NCBI GenBank assembly: GCA_002813285.1
Contig: PHTZ01000001.1
Span: 2,665,501 to 2,729,500, forward strand
Reading direction: 5' to 3'
Source: Flavobacteriaceae bacterium MAR_2009_75
GTDB taxonomy: Bacteria; Bacteroidota; Bacteroidia; Flavobacteriales; Flavobacteriaceae
DNA length: 64,000 bases
Shown: piece by piece, positions 27,247 through 36,395 of the stretch
How positions within the stretch are numbered: position 1 is the first letter of the stretch
How the letters are laid out: every line of letters begins with the position of its first letter
The notes under the pieces: model-generated
What the model was told of the DNA's origin: nothing
The model's database searches: none
What the model saw: the letters and a program-made list of their open reading frames with translations, nothing else
Program-made: the position numbers and the translations under genes

Positions 27247-27273
27247 AAAATTCGGTAACGATATAAAACAGAA

Positions 27274-28242
27274 ATGTCAATAAAGAACACGCTTTTAAAG
27301 TTTCAGTCTATCATAGCCTTGTTGGTTATGTGTATAGTGTTGACCATAATGTCAGACAAGTTTTTGACCCCCGAAAATGGCTGGAATATTATGCGTCAGA
27401 TTTCCGTTAATGTATGCATCTCTGTAGGCATGACCTTGGTGATTTTGACTAGAGGTATCGATTTATCGGTAGGTTCTATTTTGGCTTTTAGTGGGGCAGT
27501 AGCAGCGGGCCTTCTCAAATACGGAGTTGAGATACCTTCGTTGAACGTTTATATAGGTTTTACGGTTCTCGGTGCACTACTTGCCGGTCTTTCGGTCGGT
27601 GGCGGTCTAGGCCTGTTCAATGGCTGGATGATCACCCGTTTTAAGGTGCCTCCTTTCGTAGCCACACTGGCCATGTTGACCATAGCTAGAGGGGCGACCA
27701 TGTTGTGGACGGGCGGTTTCCCAATTACAGGATTGGGGGAACATTTTGCCTTTATCGGTACAGGTTGGTTTTTGGGCATACCAATGCCTGTATGGATAAC
27801 TGCCGTAGTAGTGGCGATAGCCGTTGTTGTAACCAAGAAAACTAAATTCGGTCGCTATGTCTACGCTATTGGCGGTAATGAAAGTGCGGCACGCTTGTCT
27901 GGTCTGAATATTTCGAAAATTAAAATTTGGGTTTATGCTTTAGCAGGTATTCTAGCGGCCGTAGGTGGCATAATTCTTACCTCAAGATTAGATTCCGCCC
28001 AACCGAACGCAGGCTTTAGTTACGAATTAGATTCTATTGCTGCTGTAGTAATTGGGGGAACTTCCTTATCCGGTGGGCGGGGTTCCATTATGGGTACCGT
28101 ACAAGGCGCATTGATTATCGGGGTTTTAAATAGTGGGCTGGTATTGTTGAATGTATCCCCTTTTTGGCAACAAATTATCAAAGGCTTTGTCATACTTATA
28201 GCCGTTATATTAGATCGGGTCAATCACCCAAGCGAAGAATAG
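27274..28242 (+). CDS. RbsC-like sugar ABC transporter permease
   Basis: This 322-residue integral inner-membrane protein (BPD_transp_2 family) has blocks NVCISVGMTLVILTRGIDLSVGSILAFSG, GLFNGWMITRFKVPPFVATLAMLTIARG, YAIGGNESAARLSGLNI and LDSIAAVVIGGTSLSGGRGSI. It completes the importer formed with the 24134 and 25729 products. The following kinase gene begins 37 bp downstream. Confidence 0.92.
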   Translation: MSIKNTLLKFQSIIALLVMCIVLTIMSDKFLTPENGWNIMRQISVNVCISVGMTLVILTRGIDLSVGSILAFSGAVAAGLLKYGVEIPSLNVYIGFTVLGALLAGLSVGGGLGLFNGWMITRFKVPPFVATLAMLTIARGATMLWTGGFPITGLGEHFAFIGTGWFLGIPMPVWITAVVVAIAVVVTKKTKFGRYVYAIGGNESAARLSGLNISKIKIWVYALAGILAAVGGIILTSRLDSAQPNAGFSYELDSIAAVVIGGTSLSGGRGSIMGTVQGALIIGVLNSGLVLLNVSPFWQQIIKGFVILIAVILDRVNHPSEE

Positions 28243-28279
28243 GCCCGCAGCCATAATTATTAGCACCAAAAATAACCAA

Positions 28280-29776
28280 ATGTCCATACCCCTTATTTTA
28301 GCGATAGATCAAGGAACAAGCGGAACCAAAGCCATACTTTTCGATACCTCGGGCAAGTTGGTGGCCAAAGCTACAGAACCTTTGAAGTCCACTTTCCCCA
28401 GGTCGGGTTTCGTGGAGCAAGATCCAGAAGAAATTTATAGTTCGGTGATTCGAGCAGTTGAGCAGTGCTGTGCGATATATAAGGAAGAAAATAGTGGAGA
28501 ATTGCCTCAGATTCTGTCAAGCGGTATTTCAAATCAAAGGGAAACCTTTGTGGTATGGGACAAAAGCGGAAAACCCTTGCATAATGCGGTAGTTTGGCAA
28601 TGTAAGCGGTCTGTGGCTATTTGTGAGGAACTTGAAGATTTGGGGCTTGAAAAATTGGTCAATGAGAAAACCGGACTGACCATCGACCCATATTTTTCTG
28701 CCACCAAATTAATATGGCTTTATAGAAACAGCCCCTTGATTAAAACGGCTATTGATGGTGGTGAAGCTTACTTTGGTACGGTAGATTCATGGTTACTATT
28801 TAAATTGACGAATGGCGAAAAGTACTTGACTGACCACACCAACGCTTCCAGAACGTTGTTTTATAATATTTATGACCAACAATGGGATGCTGAACTGTTG
28901 GAGCGTTATCAATTAACAGGGCTCAACTTACCTGAAGTATTGCCATCTGCGAATCAATACGGGCAATCTGATTTTGATGGGGTCTTAGAACAACCTATTC
29001 CGATAACGGGATTGATTGGTGATTCACATGCTGCATTCGTTGGAGAACAATGTTTTGAAACCGGAATGGCCAAAGCGACATTGGGTACGGGATCCTCAAT
29101 GTTATGGAATGCTGAACAGGTCAATAAAGAAAACAAAAGTGGAGTACTGACCACAATCGGCTATAGTGTCGACGGTAGGGTTAATTACGCCTTTGAGGGC
29201 GTTATTGTAAGTTGTGGATCTACCCTTGAATGGCTCAAAAATCAACTCAACGTTTTTGCTTCGAATCAAGAGATAGAGACTATGGCTACTTCGTTGGATG
29301 AAAATGAAGGAGTCTATCTTATTCCTGCTTTTAGCGGAATGGGCGCACCTTATTGGCAGAAAGATTGGAAAGGCTCGATACATGGGTTGACTTTCGGTAC
29401 TACAAAGAATCATTTCGTGAGGGCGGCTCTAGAATCGATTGCGTATCAGATTAAAGATGTTATAGTGGCCATAGAAGAAGAGACGGGCCATCAACTGAAA
29501 GAATTGAATGTAGATGGTGGTATAACCGCCAACAAATTTCTTATGCAGTATATGGCCGACTTATTGCAAAAGCCTGTAGTCAATATTGGTATTTCAGATG
29601 TCTCCGCTTTGGGAGCCGCTCTAATTTCGGGGCTCGGGGCGTGTGTTTTTGAAAGCATAGAAAAGCTTCCACAATATGGCAAAGACTTAAATCTGTCTTA
29701 CCTGCCTCAAGAAAACCAGATAGCAAATCAAGCCTATCAGCATTGGAAACTTCTAATGAAAGCAAAAAGATATTGA
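28280..29776 (+). CDS. FGGY-family carbohydrate kinase (glycerol-kinase-like)
   Basis: The 498-residue kinase resembles GlpK: LAIDQGTSGTKAILFD, SGISNQRETFVVWDKSG, NAVVWQCKRS, TGLTIDPYFSATKLIWL, GTVDSWLLFKLTNGEKYLTDHTNASRTL, LIGDSHAAFVGEQCF, ATLGTGSSM, NVDGGITANKFLMQ. A dedicated glycerol kinase is unlikely in this context. The operon partners make a ketose phosphate the probable product, to be cut by the split transketolase. An apulose-kinase-like role is possible and rests on operon resemblance to published D-apiose routes, not on specific residues. Confidence 0.88.
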   Translation: MSIPLILAIDQGTSGTKAILFDTSGKLVAKATEPLKSTFPRSGFVEQDPEEIYSSVIRAVEQCCAIYKEENSGELPQILSSGISNQRETFVVWDKSGKPLHNAVVWQCKRSVAICEELEDLGLEKLVNEKTGLTIDPYFSATKLIWLYRNSPLIKTAIDGGEAYFGTVDSWLLFKLTNGEKYLTDHTNASRTLFYNIYDQQWDAELLERYQLTGLNLPEVLPSANQYGQSDFDGVLEQPIPITGLIGDSHAAFVGEQCFETGMAKATLGTGSSMLWNAEQVNKENKSGVLTTIGYSVDGRVNYAFEGVIVSCGSTLEWLKNQLNVFASNQEIETMATSLDENEGVYLIPAFSGMGAPYWQKDWKGSIHGLTFGTTKNHFVRAALESIAYQIKDVIVAIEEETGHQLKELNVDGGITANKFLMQYMADLLQKPVVNIGISDVSALGAALISGLGACVFESIEKLPQYGKDLNLSYLPQENQIANQAYQHWKLLMKAKRY

Positions 29777-29799
29777 TCTAGTGAACTTTCCGAAATTTA

Positions 29800-29846
29800 C
29801 TTTAGGCACCTACCCTCCAATTAGGGTAGCTACGTTTGCCTTAAAG
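29800..29846 (+). terminator. Long stem-loop after the kinase operon
   Basis: An inner perfect stem CTACCCT/AGGGTAG (29810-29816, 29823-29829) has a 6-base loop. An outer stem CTTTAGGCA/TGCCTTAAAG (29800-29808, 29837-29846) has one bulged base. It starts 23 bp after the stop. There is no strong T tract after it, so termination is plausible but not certain. Confidence 0.45.
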
Positions 29847-30012
29847 CGATAAAGGTAAAAATCACATGTAATTCTCTTTTTTTATTAAAAATTTCGTTTT
29901 GTTATGTTTTATTGTTTTTATTTTCTATTTTGGCTATATAATTTTTTAAGAAAATAATTACTAATACTACTATTAACTGTTGATTTAATAATTTTTTTAT
30001 CGATTTTTTAGG

Positions 30013-30041
30013 TTCAAAATTGATGATAAATAAATTTTGAA
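30013..30041 (+). promoter_or_regulatory. Perfect 9-bp inverted repeat in the susC leader
   Basis: TTCAAAATT (30013-30021) and AATTTTGAA (30033-30041) flank an 11-bp spacer, ending 50 bp before the susC ATG. The right arm overlaps TAAATTTTG, a near-match to the -7 box, so a protein bound here would affect transcription start. It differs from the ATCGAT palindromes of the pectin genes. Confidence 0.45.
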
Positions 30042-30091
30042 GCAGTTGTTAGTTATTGATGGTAATTTTTCTTTAGCAATCAACCAACCAT

Positions 30092-33000
30092 ATGAAAATT
30101 GAAATATTTAACAGGAAAACTATTCTCTCGTTGCTGCTATTATTGACTGGTCTGACTACAGTTGTAGCCCAAACAGGCCTGAGTGTTAGTGGCGTTGTCA
30201 CCGATGCTGAAACCAGTGAACCTTTACCCGGAGTTTCTATTGTTATAAAGAACACCACTCAGGGAACTACTACGGATTTTGATGGAAACTATGCTATTAA
30301 TGCTGATTCTGATGGTATTTTGCAATTTAGTTATGTGGGTTTTAAGACCTTGGAAGTGCCTATAGAAGGTAAGAATAGCATAGACGTTAGCCTTCAGCCC
30401 GATAATAATTTGTTAGATGAAGTTGTGGTGGTTGGCTATGGTACTCAAAAAAAATCAGATGTAACTGGGGCAGTTGCAAGTGCGGATATTGAAACATTTA
30501 GAAATCAAGGAAACACGAGTATAGTTCAGTCGCTACAGGGTACTGTGGCGGGTTTAAATGTTGGGGTCAGTAATGAAGCAGGGGGTGATGTTTCATTCTC
30601 GGTTAGAGGACAGAATAACTTCGGAGGCTCAGAAGGTGCCAACACTCCTTTGATCGTAGTAGACGGAATTATATTTAGAGGTTCGTTGCAAGATATTAAT
30701 CCTGATGATGTACAATCGATAGATGTATTGAAAGATGCAAGTTCTACTGCAATTTATGGTTCGCAAGCAGCAAATGGTGTCATTATAGTTACAACTAAAT
30801 CAGGTAAAGTTAGTGGAGGCTCAGGTAAGCCAGTGTTTAATTATTCGACCCGATATAGTTTTAAGAAAGACGCTAATCGATTGGAATATGGTTCTAGAGA
30901 AGATTACTTAGATCAAAAACGGGCCTTCAAATGGCCTGAGGCTTTTCCTCAGGGTGATAATTACAATCCAGATTACAATCCTGTAACTGATCTTGATCCT
31001 CAAGAAGTTGCAGGTTTTGAAAACGGTACTAATGTAGACTGGCAAGATTTGTTGACTAGAACCGGTTTTGTAAATAACCATAACTTGAGTATTGGTGGTA
31101 GTACAGAAAATATAACCTATTTTGTATCAGGTTCCTTTTTAGATAATGAGGAAGTAATTAAGGGTGATAATTTTAGTAAAATAACCGGTCGCGTCAATTT
31201 AGAACTAAAATTAAATAATTGGTTGAAAATCGGTACCAATTCATTTGTTACTTCAGCCGATTATTCGGGCATAGAATTCAGTAGATCAGCTTATACCTAC
31301 TCGCCGTTTGCCGCTGCTTATGATGAGGATGGCAATATTGTTTCAAAAGTAACCGAACGTTTCGGTAATAGCACATTGCTTACTGAAAACGATCTTGACG
31401 ACGATAAAAGAACCCATTTGAACACTACTATTTATACCATTATAGATATGCCATGGGTAGAGGGGCTGTCATACAGAATGAACTATAACAATAGTACAAG
31501 AACAAGAAAACATAATCAATATTTATTCAAAACTTCAGATCGGGTATCTCAAGGGTCGAAAGATTTGTTTTTTAATAAAGATTGGACGATGGATCATATT
31601 TTGTCTTACAACAAGATAATCAAAGATGTGCATAATCTTAATCTTACGGCGGTTTATGGTCGTGAAGAACGTTACATAGAATCAACGGAAAGTAGCGGAA
31701 CCAATTTTAGCAACGAGCTTTTAGGCTTTAATGATTTAAGTCTAGCAAGTACTTTAGATATTCAATCCGGTGCAGAGGAAGAGAGTAGTTTGTACCAAAT
31801 GGGCAGAATTAACTATAATTACGATGGCAAGTATTATCTCACCGGAACTGTTCGACGTGATGGCTTTTCAGGATTTGGAAGGGATAATAAATTTGCAATT
31901 TTTCCCTCCGTCGCTCTAGGATGGACCCTTTCGAGAGAAAATTTTCTGGTAGAAAGTAATGTAATTTCTAATTTAAAGCTAAGAGGTTCTTATGGTCAAT
32001 CGGGTAATAGGGCATTGCCTAGGTACTCAACATTGGCCAAGGTAGATCAGAATAATGCATATGTTTTTGGTGATGGGGGCACTACCGTTGGAGGGCAGTT
32101 CACTTCGACCATTGCTGCGGCAGGTCTAAAATGGGAGACGACCACAGGTCTTAATATAGGTCTTGATTTCGGGTTGTTTAATAATAGAATAAGCGGAAAT
32201 ATAGAATACTATAATACCGATACTGAAGATATCTTGATCAATATTGATATTCCATCATTGAACGGCTTTTCTACCGCAGCGGCCAACTTGGGCAAAGTCC
32301 ATAATACGGGACTGGAAGTTAATATTAATTCGATAAATGTTCAGACAAGTGATTTTCAGTGGACTTCAGCACTAAATTTCTCGACCAATAGAAACGAAGT
32401 TGTTTCAGTGCTAGGAAAAGATGATGATGGAGATGGGATAGAAGACGATTTGCCAAATTCAGGTTTTTTTATTGGAGAGCAGTTAGGGGTTATTTACGAT
32501 TTGCAAATTGATCCCGATAACCCTATTTACCAATTCGGTGATGCTGATATTTCTGGCATTTACGAACCCGGTTATTATCGAGTAGTTGATCAAAATGGGG
32601 GAGGTGTTTCTATAGCTGATGATAGAATCATATTAGGTAATACAGCGCCGGCATATCGTTTCGGCATATCGAACAACTTCAACTATAAAAATTTCAATTT
32701 AAGTGTGTTTATCAATTCGATTCAAGGGGGTAAGAATGGATATCTAGGTAACAACTCGTACTGGAGGGTAGCTCAGTGGGATCCTGCAGGTAGAGGTAAG
32801 GTAAATGGGTTGCTTCCTGTTATAGTTGATTATTGGACACCAGATAATCCAAACTCGGAATACCCGTCATTACGATATGATAATATCGGTTCTGAATTTG
32901 AGGCCAAAGCCTTTAAGGATAGAAGTTTTGTTCGATTGCAAGATGTTTCATTGAGTTATTCATTCAATAGTGATTTAATGGATAAAATCGGAATTCAAAA

Positions 33001-33157
33001 CCTGACTTTGGTAGCTAGTGGAAAAAACTTGCACACATGGACAAAATGGAAAGGTATCGATCCGGAAATAACCGATGAAGATGGAAATGCTGTGGGAATT
33101 AGTTATGAAAGACCGGTAACTCGAAATTATACACTAGGTCTAAACTTATCATTTTAA
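30092..33157 (+). CDS. SusC-like TonB-dependent outer-membrane glycan receptor
   Basis: This 1021-residue protein has a signal peptide (ending TTVVAQ), a carboxypeptidase-regulatory-like domain (SGVVTDAETSEPLPGVSI, GTTTDFDGNYAI, FSYVGFKTLEV), the linker DEVVVVGYGTQKKSDVTGAV, a plug (LQGTVAGLNV, PLIVVDGI, IDVLKDASSTAIYGSQAANG) and a full 22-strand-type barrel ending in NYTLGLNLSF. It would import an oligosaccharide with the SusD product 26 bp downstream. No glycosidase is encoded in the same operon, so the ligand must be inferred from neighbours: the sugar-importer operon upstream and the GH28 downstream both suggest a pectin component. Confidence 0.95.
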   Translation: MKIEIFNRKTILSLLLLLTGLTTVVAQTGLSVSGVVTDAETSEPLPGVSIVIKNTTQGTTTDFDGNYAINADSDGILQFSYVGFKTLEVPIEGKNSIDVSLQPDNNLLDEVVVVGYGTQKKSDVTGAVASADIETFRNQGNTSIVQSLQGTVAGLNVGVSNEAGGDVSFSVRGQNNFGGSEGANTPLIVVDGIIFRGSLQDINPDDVQSIDVLKDASSTAIYGSQAANGVIIVTTKSGKVSGGSGKPVFNYSTRYSFKKDANRLEYGSREDYLDQKRAFKWPEAFPQGDNYNPDYNPVTDLDPQEVAGFENGTNVDWQDLLTRTGFVNNHNLSIGGSTENITYFVSGSFLDNEEVIKGDNFSKITGRVNLELKLNNWLKIGTNSFVTSADYSGIEFSRSAYTYSPFAAAYDEDGNIVSKVTERFGNSTLLTENDLDDDKRTHLNTTIYTIIDMPWVEGLSYRMNYNNSTRTRKHNQYLFKTSDRVSQGSKDLFFNKDWTMDHILSYNKIIKDVHNLNLTAVYGREERYIESTESSGTNFSNELLGFNDLSLASTLDIQSGAEEESSLYQMGRINYNYDGKYYLTGTVRRDGFSGFGRDNKFAIFPSVALGWTLSRENFLVESNVISNLKLRGSYGQSGNRALPRYSTLAKVDQNNAYVFGDGGTTVGGQFTSTIAAAGLKWETTTGLNIGLDFGLFNNRISGNIEYYNTDTEDILINIDIPSLNGFSTAAANLGKVHNTGLEVNINSINVQTSDFQWTSALNFSTNRNEVVSVLGKDDDGDGIEDDLPNSGFFIGEQLGVIYDLQIDPDNPIYQFGDADISGIYEPGYYRVVDQNGGGVSIADDRIILGNTAPAYRFGISNNFNYKNFNLSVFINSIQGGKNGYLGNNSYWRVAQWDPAGRGKVNGLLPVIVDYWTPDNPNSEYPSLRYDNIGSEFEAKAFKDRSFVRLQDVSLSYSFNSDLMDKIGIQNLTLVASGKNLHTWTKWKGIDPEITDEDGNAVGISYERPVTRNYTLGLNLSF

Positions 33158-33183
33158 TTAAGAAATCTTAAAAGAAATAGAAT

Positions 33184-34968
33184 ATGAAAATTATTAAAAA
33201 TACACTTTTTGCACTTCTATTGACTTTGGTTTTTAGTTGTGATGAAGACAAGATTCTAGAAGAAATTCCTATTGATTTCACTGTAGTGGATAACTCATAT
33301 ATAACACCCGAAAACTTCGAAGCTTCCGTTGCCCAATTGTATAATCAGGCAAGACGCTATTTTGGTAATAATGATGGCTCTCCTGTAGATATGGATGTGT
33401 GGTTTGGTACAGATGCCGGGTGGCACGCAAGAGATTTCACTCAAAACATTTATTCACAATATAATGATTTCGGACCTGATAATTCAGATGTTGCCCAACG
33501 ATGGGAAGAAGCGTACAAAATGATTTCTAATGCCAATACGATTATCGGTAGAATCGAAGGGGTAGAGTTCGAAAGTAACGCAGATAGAACCAGATTGTTG
33601 GCCGAAACACGTTTTTTTAGGGCTTGGGCATATAGAACATTGGTCTATTTGTATGGTGATGTCCCCTTGCTGTTAGAAGAAAATCAAGCGGCAAGAAGAG
33701 ACTTTACAAGAACGCCTAAAGCAGATGTCTTGCAGGCGATTATTGACGATTTCGAAGCTGCCAGAGCTGATTTGCCAAATGTAGGTGATGTTGAAGATGG
33801 TAGGTTGACCAAAGATGTAGCACGACACTTTCTGGCAGAATTGTATATCGTAACCGGTGACTATCAGAAAGCGATAGATAGCGCCAGTGAAGTAATTGAT
33901 GGAGGTAATTATGCGTTGATGGAGAATCGTTTTGGGTCAAGGGCCAATGAGCCGGGTGATGTGTATTGGGATCTGTTCAGACTTGGTAATCAGAACCGAT
34001 CTACTGGTAATACTGAAGGTATTTGGTTATACCAGGTTGAATACGAGACTTTGGGGGGTTATGGTCGTGCTTCTGGCGATGCTAACTTCTGGGAACGTAT
34101 GATTGGGCCTGAATACAACAGATGGGTTGCCAAAGATGAAAATTTGGGGGTAAGAACATTTATTTATGAATCAACATATCACGGTGGTAGGGGGCAAGCT
34201 TTTTTTAGACCATCTACACATGTGACCCATGGAATATGGAATAATGTAGGTGCTGACGATTTTGAAAATGATATCAGAAATTCTGATGCAAATGTACTGC
34301 GTAAGTGGTGGGTAGATAATCCGTTGTCCGTGTACTATAATCAAATAATTGATTTGAGAACTGATAGTAAGCTGGCCTATGAGACATATCTTAATCCGGC
34401 AACAATTGAAAATGATTCCAATCGATACATCTATCCGGTATTTTTAAAGTTGGTGCAAATCAATAATCATTTTGATACTGACTTGACCGATGGCAGTTTA
34501 ACTCCTGAACAAGAGGCCTTGGCAACACAAGAGCATAAAGATTTAATCGATAGCTATGGAGGTGTTGGTCCAAAAAACAATGGAAATGCCAGAAGATATT
34601 TTGCGGATCATTACGCTGTGCGGTTACCGGAGACATTGTTGTTAAGAGCCGAAGCTTATATGAACTTAAATCAGAACGCATTGGCGGCCGATGATATTAA
34701 TGTAATCAGAAGAAGGGCGAACGCATCCGAGATAAATGCTTCTGATGTCGATATCGATTTTATTCTTGATGAGCGCTTAAGGGAATTATACTTAGAAGAG
34801 CCAAGAAGATTAACATTGAACAGGCTCGGTCTTTTATATGATAGAACCCAAAGATATAATCATTACGCAAGTTCGACAGTTCAAGAGCACAATAACTTAT
34901 ATCCTGTGCCGAACGTTGAAATACAGAATAATACGGAAGCGGAATTATCGCAGAATCCCGGATATTAA
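33184..34968 (+). CDS. SusD/RagB-family glycan-binding lipoprotein
   Basis: The 594-residue protein has a lipobox VFSC (Cys19) and the helical SusD fold: YITPENFEASVAQLYNQARRY, RWEEAYKMISNANTIIGRI, AETRFFRAWAYRTLVYLYGDVPLL, AELYIVTGDYQKAIDSASEVI, and near the C-terminus LRAEAYMNLNQ, ADDINVIRRRANAS, ILDERLRELYLEEPRR. It caps the SusC receptor. At 594 residues it is longer than many SusD proteins, with an extra central region (about 250-400). A stem-loop 28 bp after the stop may end the susCD transcript. Confidence 0.94.
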   Translation: MKIIKNTLFALLLTLVFSCDEDKILEEIPIDFTVVDNSYITPENFEASVAQLYNQARRYFGNNDGSPVDMDVWFGTDAGWHARDFTQNIYSQYNDFGPDNSDVAQRWEEAYKMISNANTIIGRIEGVEFESNADRTRLLAETRFFRAWAYRTLVYLYGDVPLLLEENQAARRDFTRTPKADVLQAIIDDFEAARADLPNVGDVEDGRLTKDVARHFLAELYIVTGDYQKAIDSASEVIDGGNYALMENRFGSRANEPGDVYWDLFRLGNQNRSTGNTEGIWLYQVEYETLGGYGRASGDANFWERMIGPEYNRWVAKDENLGVRTFIYESTYHGGRGQAFFRPSTHVTHGIWNNVGADDFENDIRNSDANVLRKWWVDNPLSVYYNQIIDLRTDSKLAYETYLNPATIENDSNRYIYPVFLKLVQINNHFDTDLTDGSLTPEQEALATQEHKDLIDSYGGVGPKNNGNARRYFADHYAVRLPETLLLRAEAYMNLNQNALAADDINVIRRRANASEINASDVDIDFILDERLRELYLEEPRRLTLNRLGLLYDRTQRYNHYASSTVQEHNNLYPVPNVEIQNNTEAELSQNPGY

Positions 34969-34995
34969 AATAGTTTTTGAGTTAGCTTCGGTAGT

Positions 34996-35026
34996 AAAGG
35001 GAATGCGGTTTAATCGTTTTCCCTTT
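34996..35026 (+). terminator. Stem-loop after susD
   Basis: AAAGGGAA (34996-35003) pairs perfectly with TTCCCTTT (35019-35026) across a 15-base loop, followed by CTTTATAG. It lies 28 bp after the susD stop. The run of T after the stem is short, so confidence is moderate. Confidence 0.45.
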
Positions 35027-35145
35027 CTTTATAGATCATAGAATATGAATTTAAAAGGTTTTCGTTTTTCTTCAATAATTTTTCCTTTATTTTTATATTA
35101 AATTGATTCTCAAATGGTTCTGAGTTCTTTTGTAACCGCGCCAAT

Positions 35146-35153
35146 AAATTTGT
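35146..35153 (+). promoter_or_regulatory. Candidate -7 box TAAATTTG before the oxidoreductase
   Basis: TAAATTTG matches TAnnTTTG exactly, 22 bp before the ATG at 35175. The nearest TTTG (35130-35133) is only 12 bp upstream, too close for the usual -33 spacing. Together with the stem-loop at 34996 it suggests separate transcription of the oxidoreductase group. Confidence 0.35.
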
Positions 35154-35174
35154 CGAAAACTGAATACTTGTAAT

Positions 35175-36374
35175 ATGAGTCAGACTACTTTAGGTATAGG
35201 CATGGTGGGTTCTAGGTATGGGGCTCGAATGCATTTTGATAATTATCAAAAGCTGCCCTCAGGTTTAGTTGAAATCAGAGGTGTTTGTGCTCGAACTTTA
35301 GATAGTGCCCAACGCTATGCCAATGATAACAATATTTCTTTTGCGACCGATGACCTGAATGAGCTGCTTTCTCGTTCCGATATTCATATCATCGATATTT
35401 GTACCCCACCGGCATCTCATCATGAAATAGCAATTAGAGCGGCCAAAGCGGGCAAACACATTGTTATGGAAAAGCCCCTTACGGGCTATTTTGGTGAACC
35501 AGGAGATAAAGAACCGATCGGCTTACATGTGGCCCGGGCCAAAATGAGAAAGGGCGCCAAACAGAATGCAGAAGCGGTACGAGAGGCCGTGCTCAAGCAT
35601 AATGTAAAGTTTTGTTACGCCGAAAACTGGGTGTATTCTCCTCCGATACTGAAAATGCAAAGCCTCATAGCGGCATCAAAAGGTTCAATTTTAGAATTGC
35701 GAGCCGAAGAAAACCACTCTGGCTCTAACTCTTTTTTCTCTAAAGAATGGAAATCTATGGGCGGTGGTGCCCTTTTGCGTATGGGGGCACACTCCGTAGG
35801 TGCCTGTTTGTATTTAAAACAATTTGAAGGTTTAAAAAGAATCGGCAAAGGCATTAGACCTGTATCTGTTCTCGCAGACACGGCAGATTTAATTCATACA
35901 GAGGCTACCCAGCGTGCTAAAAAGGCCAACGCCCATCGGTGGATAAGTTCAGATCCGGTCGATGTAGAAGATTGGGCAAATGTCATCATTCGATTCGAAG
36001 ATGGGTCTCGAGCTACGATATTGGTAAGTGATGTAGGTCTTGGTGGTCTAAATACCCGGGTTACCGCCTTTATGACCGATGGGGTAATCAAGGCGAATAT
36101 GACATTGAATGATGGTATCGAAACCTATGCGGTTGACCCTGACACATTTGGCGATGAGTATTTCACGGAAAAACTCGAAACCAAAGCGGGTTGGAATCGA
36201 CCTAGTTGTGATGAAGATTGGTTTAGGGGTTTCGCTCAAGAAATTGAAGATTTTGTGTTCTCTATCAGGGAAGATAGAGAGCCATTAGCAGGTATCGACC
36301 TGGCCGTAGATTGCGTGAACGTCATATATGCGGCATACCAATCGGCTGAAGAAGGGCGAGTTGTTAAACTGTAG
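35175..36374 (+). CDS. Gfo/Idh/MocA-family oxidoreductase
   Basis: The 399-residue cytosolic enzyme has an N-terminal Rossmann fold (GIGMVGSRYGARMH, VEIRGVCARTLDSA, IHIIDICTPPASHHEIAIRAAKAGKHIVMEKPLTG) with the family EKP motif, then an insertion rich in charged residues (about 105-125), and the GFO_IDH_MocA C-terminal domain (KSMGGGALLRMGAHSVG, VEDWANVIIRFEDGS). Such enzymes oxidise or reduce sugars and sugar acids with NAD(P). Substrate cannot be inferred. Some D-apiose dehydrogenases belong to this superfamily, but so do hundreds of other activities. Confidence 0.88.
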   Translation: MSQTTLGIGMVGSRYGARMHFDNYQKLPSGLVEIRGVCARTLDSAQRYANDNNISFATDDLNELLSRSDIHIIDICTPPASHHEIAIRAAKAGKHIVMEKPLTGYFGEPGDKEPIGLHVARAKMRKGAKQNAEAVREAVLKHNVKFCYAENWVYSPPILKMQSLIAASKGSILELRAEENHSGSNSFFSKEWKSMGGGALLRMGAHSVGACLYLKQFEGLKRIGKGIRPVSVLADTADLIHTEATQRAKKANAHRWISSDPVDVEDWANVIIRFEDGSRATILVSDVGLGGLNTRVTAFMTDGVIKANMTLNDGIETYAVDPDTFGDEYFTEKLETKAGWNRPSCDEDWFRGFAQEIEDFVFSIREDREPLAGIDLAVDCVNVIYAAYQSAEEGRVVKL

Positions 36375-36395
36375 CAGATAATAAAATACTATTCT

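Larger units (their letters stand above)
29777..30091. other. Intergenic region between kinase operon and second susCD pair
   Basis: No gene is supported in 315 bp. The left end holds a terminator-like hairpin (29800-29846); the right end, a very AT-rich leader, holds a perfect 9-bp inverted repeat (30013-30041) just upstream of susC. No exact TAnnTTTG match was found; TAAATTTTG at 30031-30039 is one base longer than consensus. Confidence 0.55.

Noticed and set aside
35175-36374. D-apiose dehydrogenase or galacturonate dehydrogenase call for the oxidoreductase
   Set aside because: Both activities exist in or near this superfamily, but nothing in the visible residues picks one, so only the superfamily is annotated.
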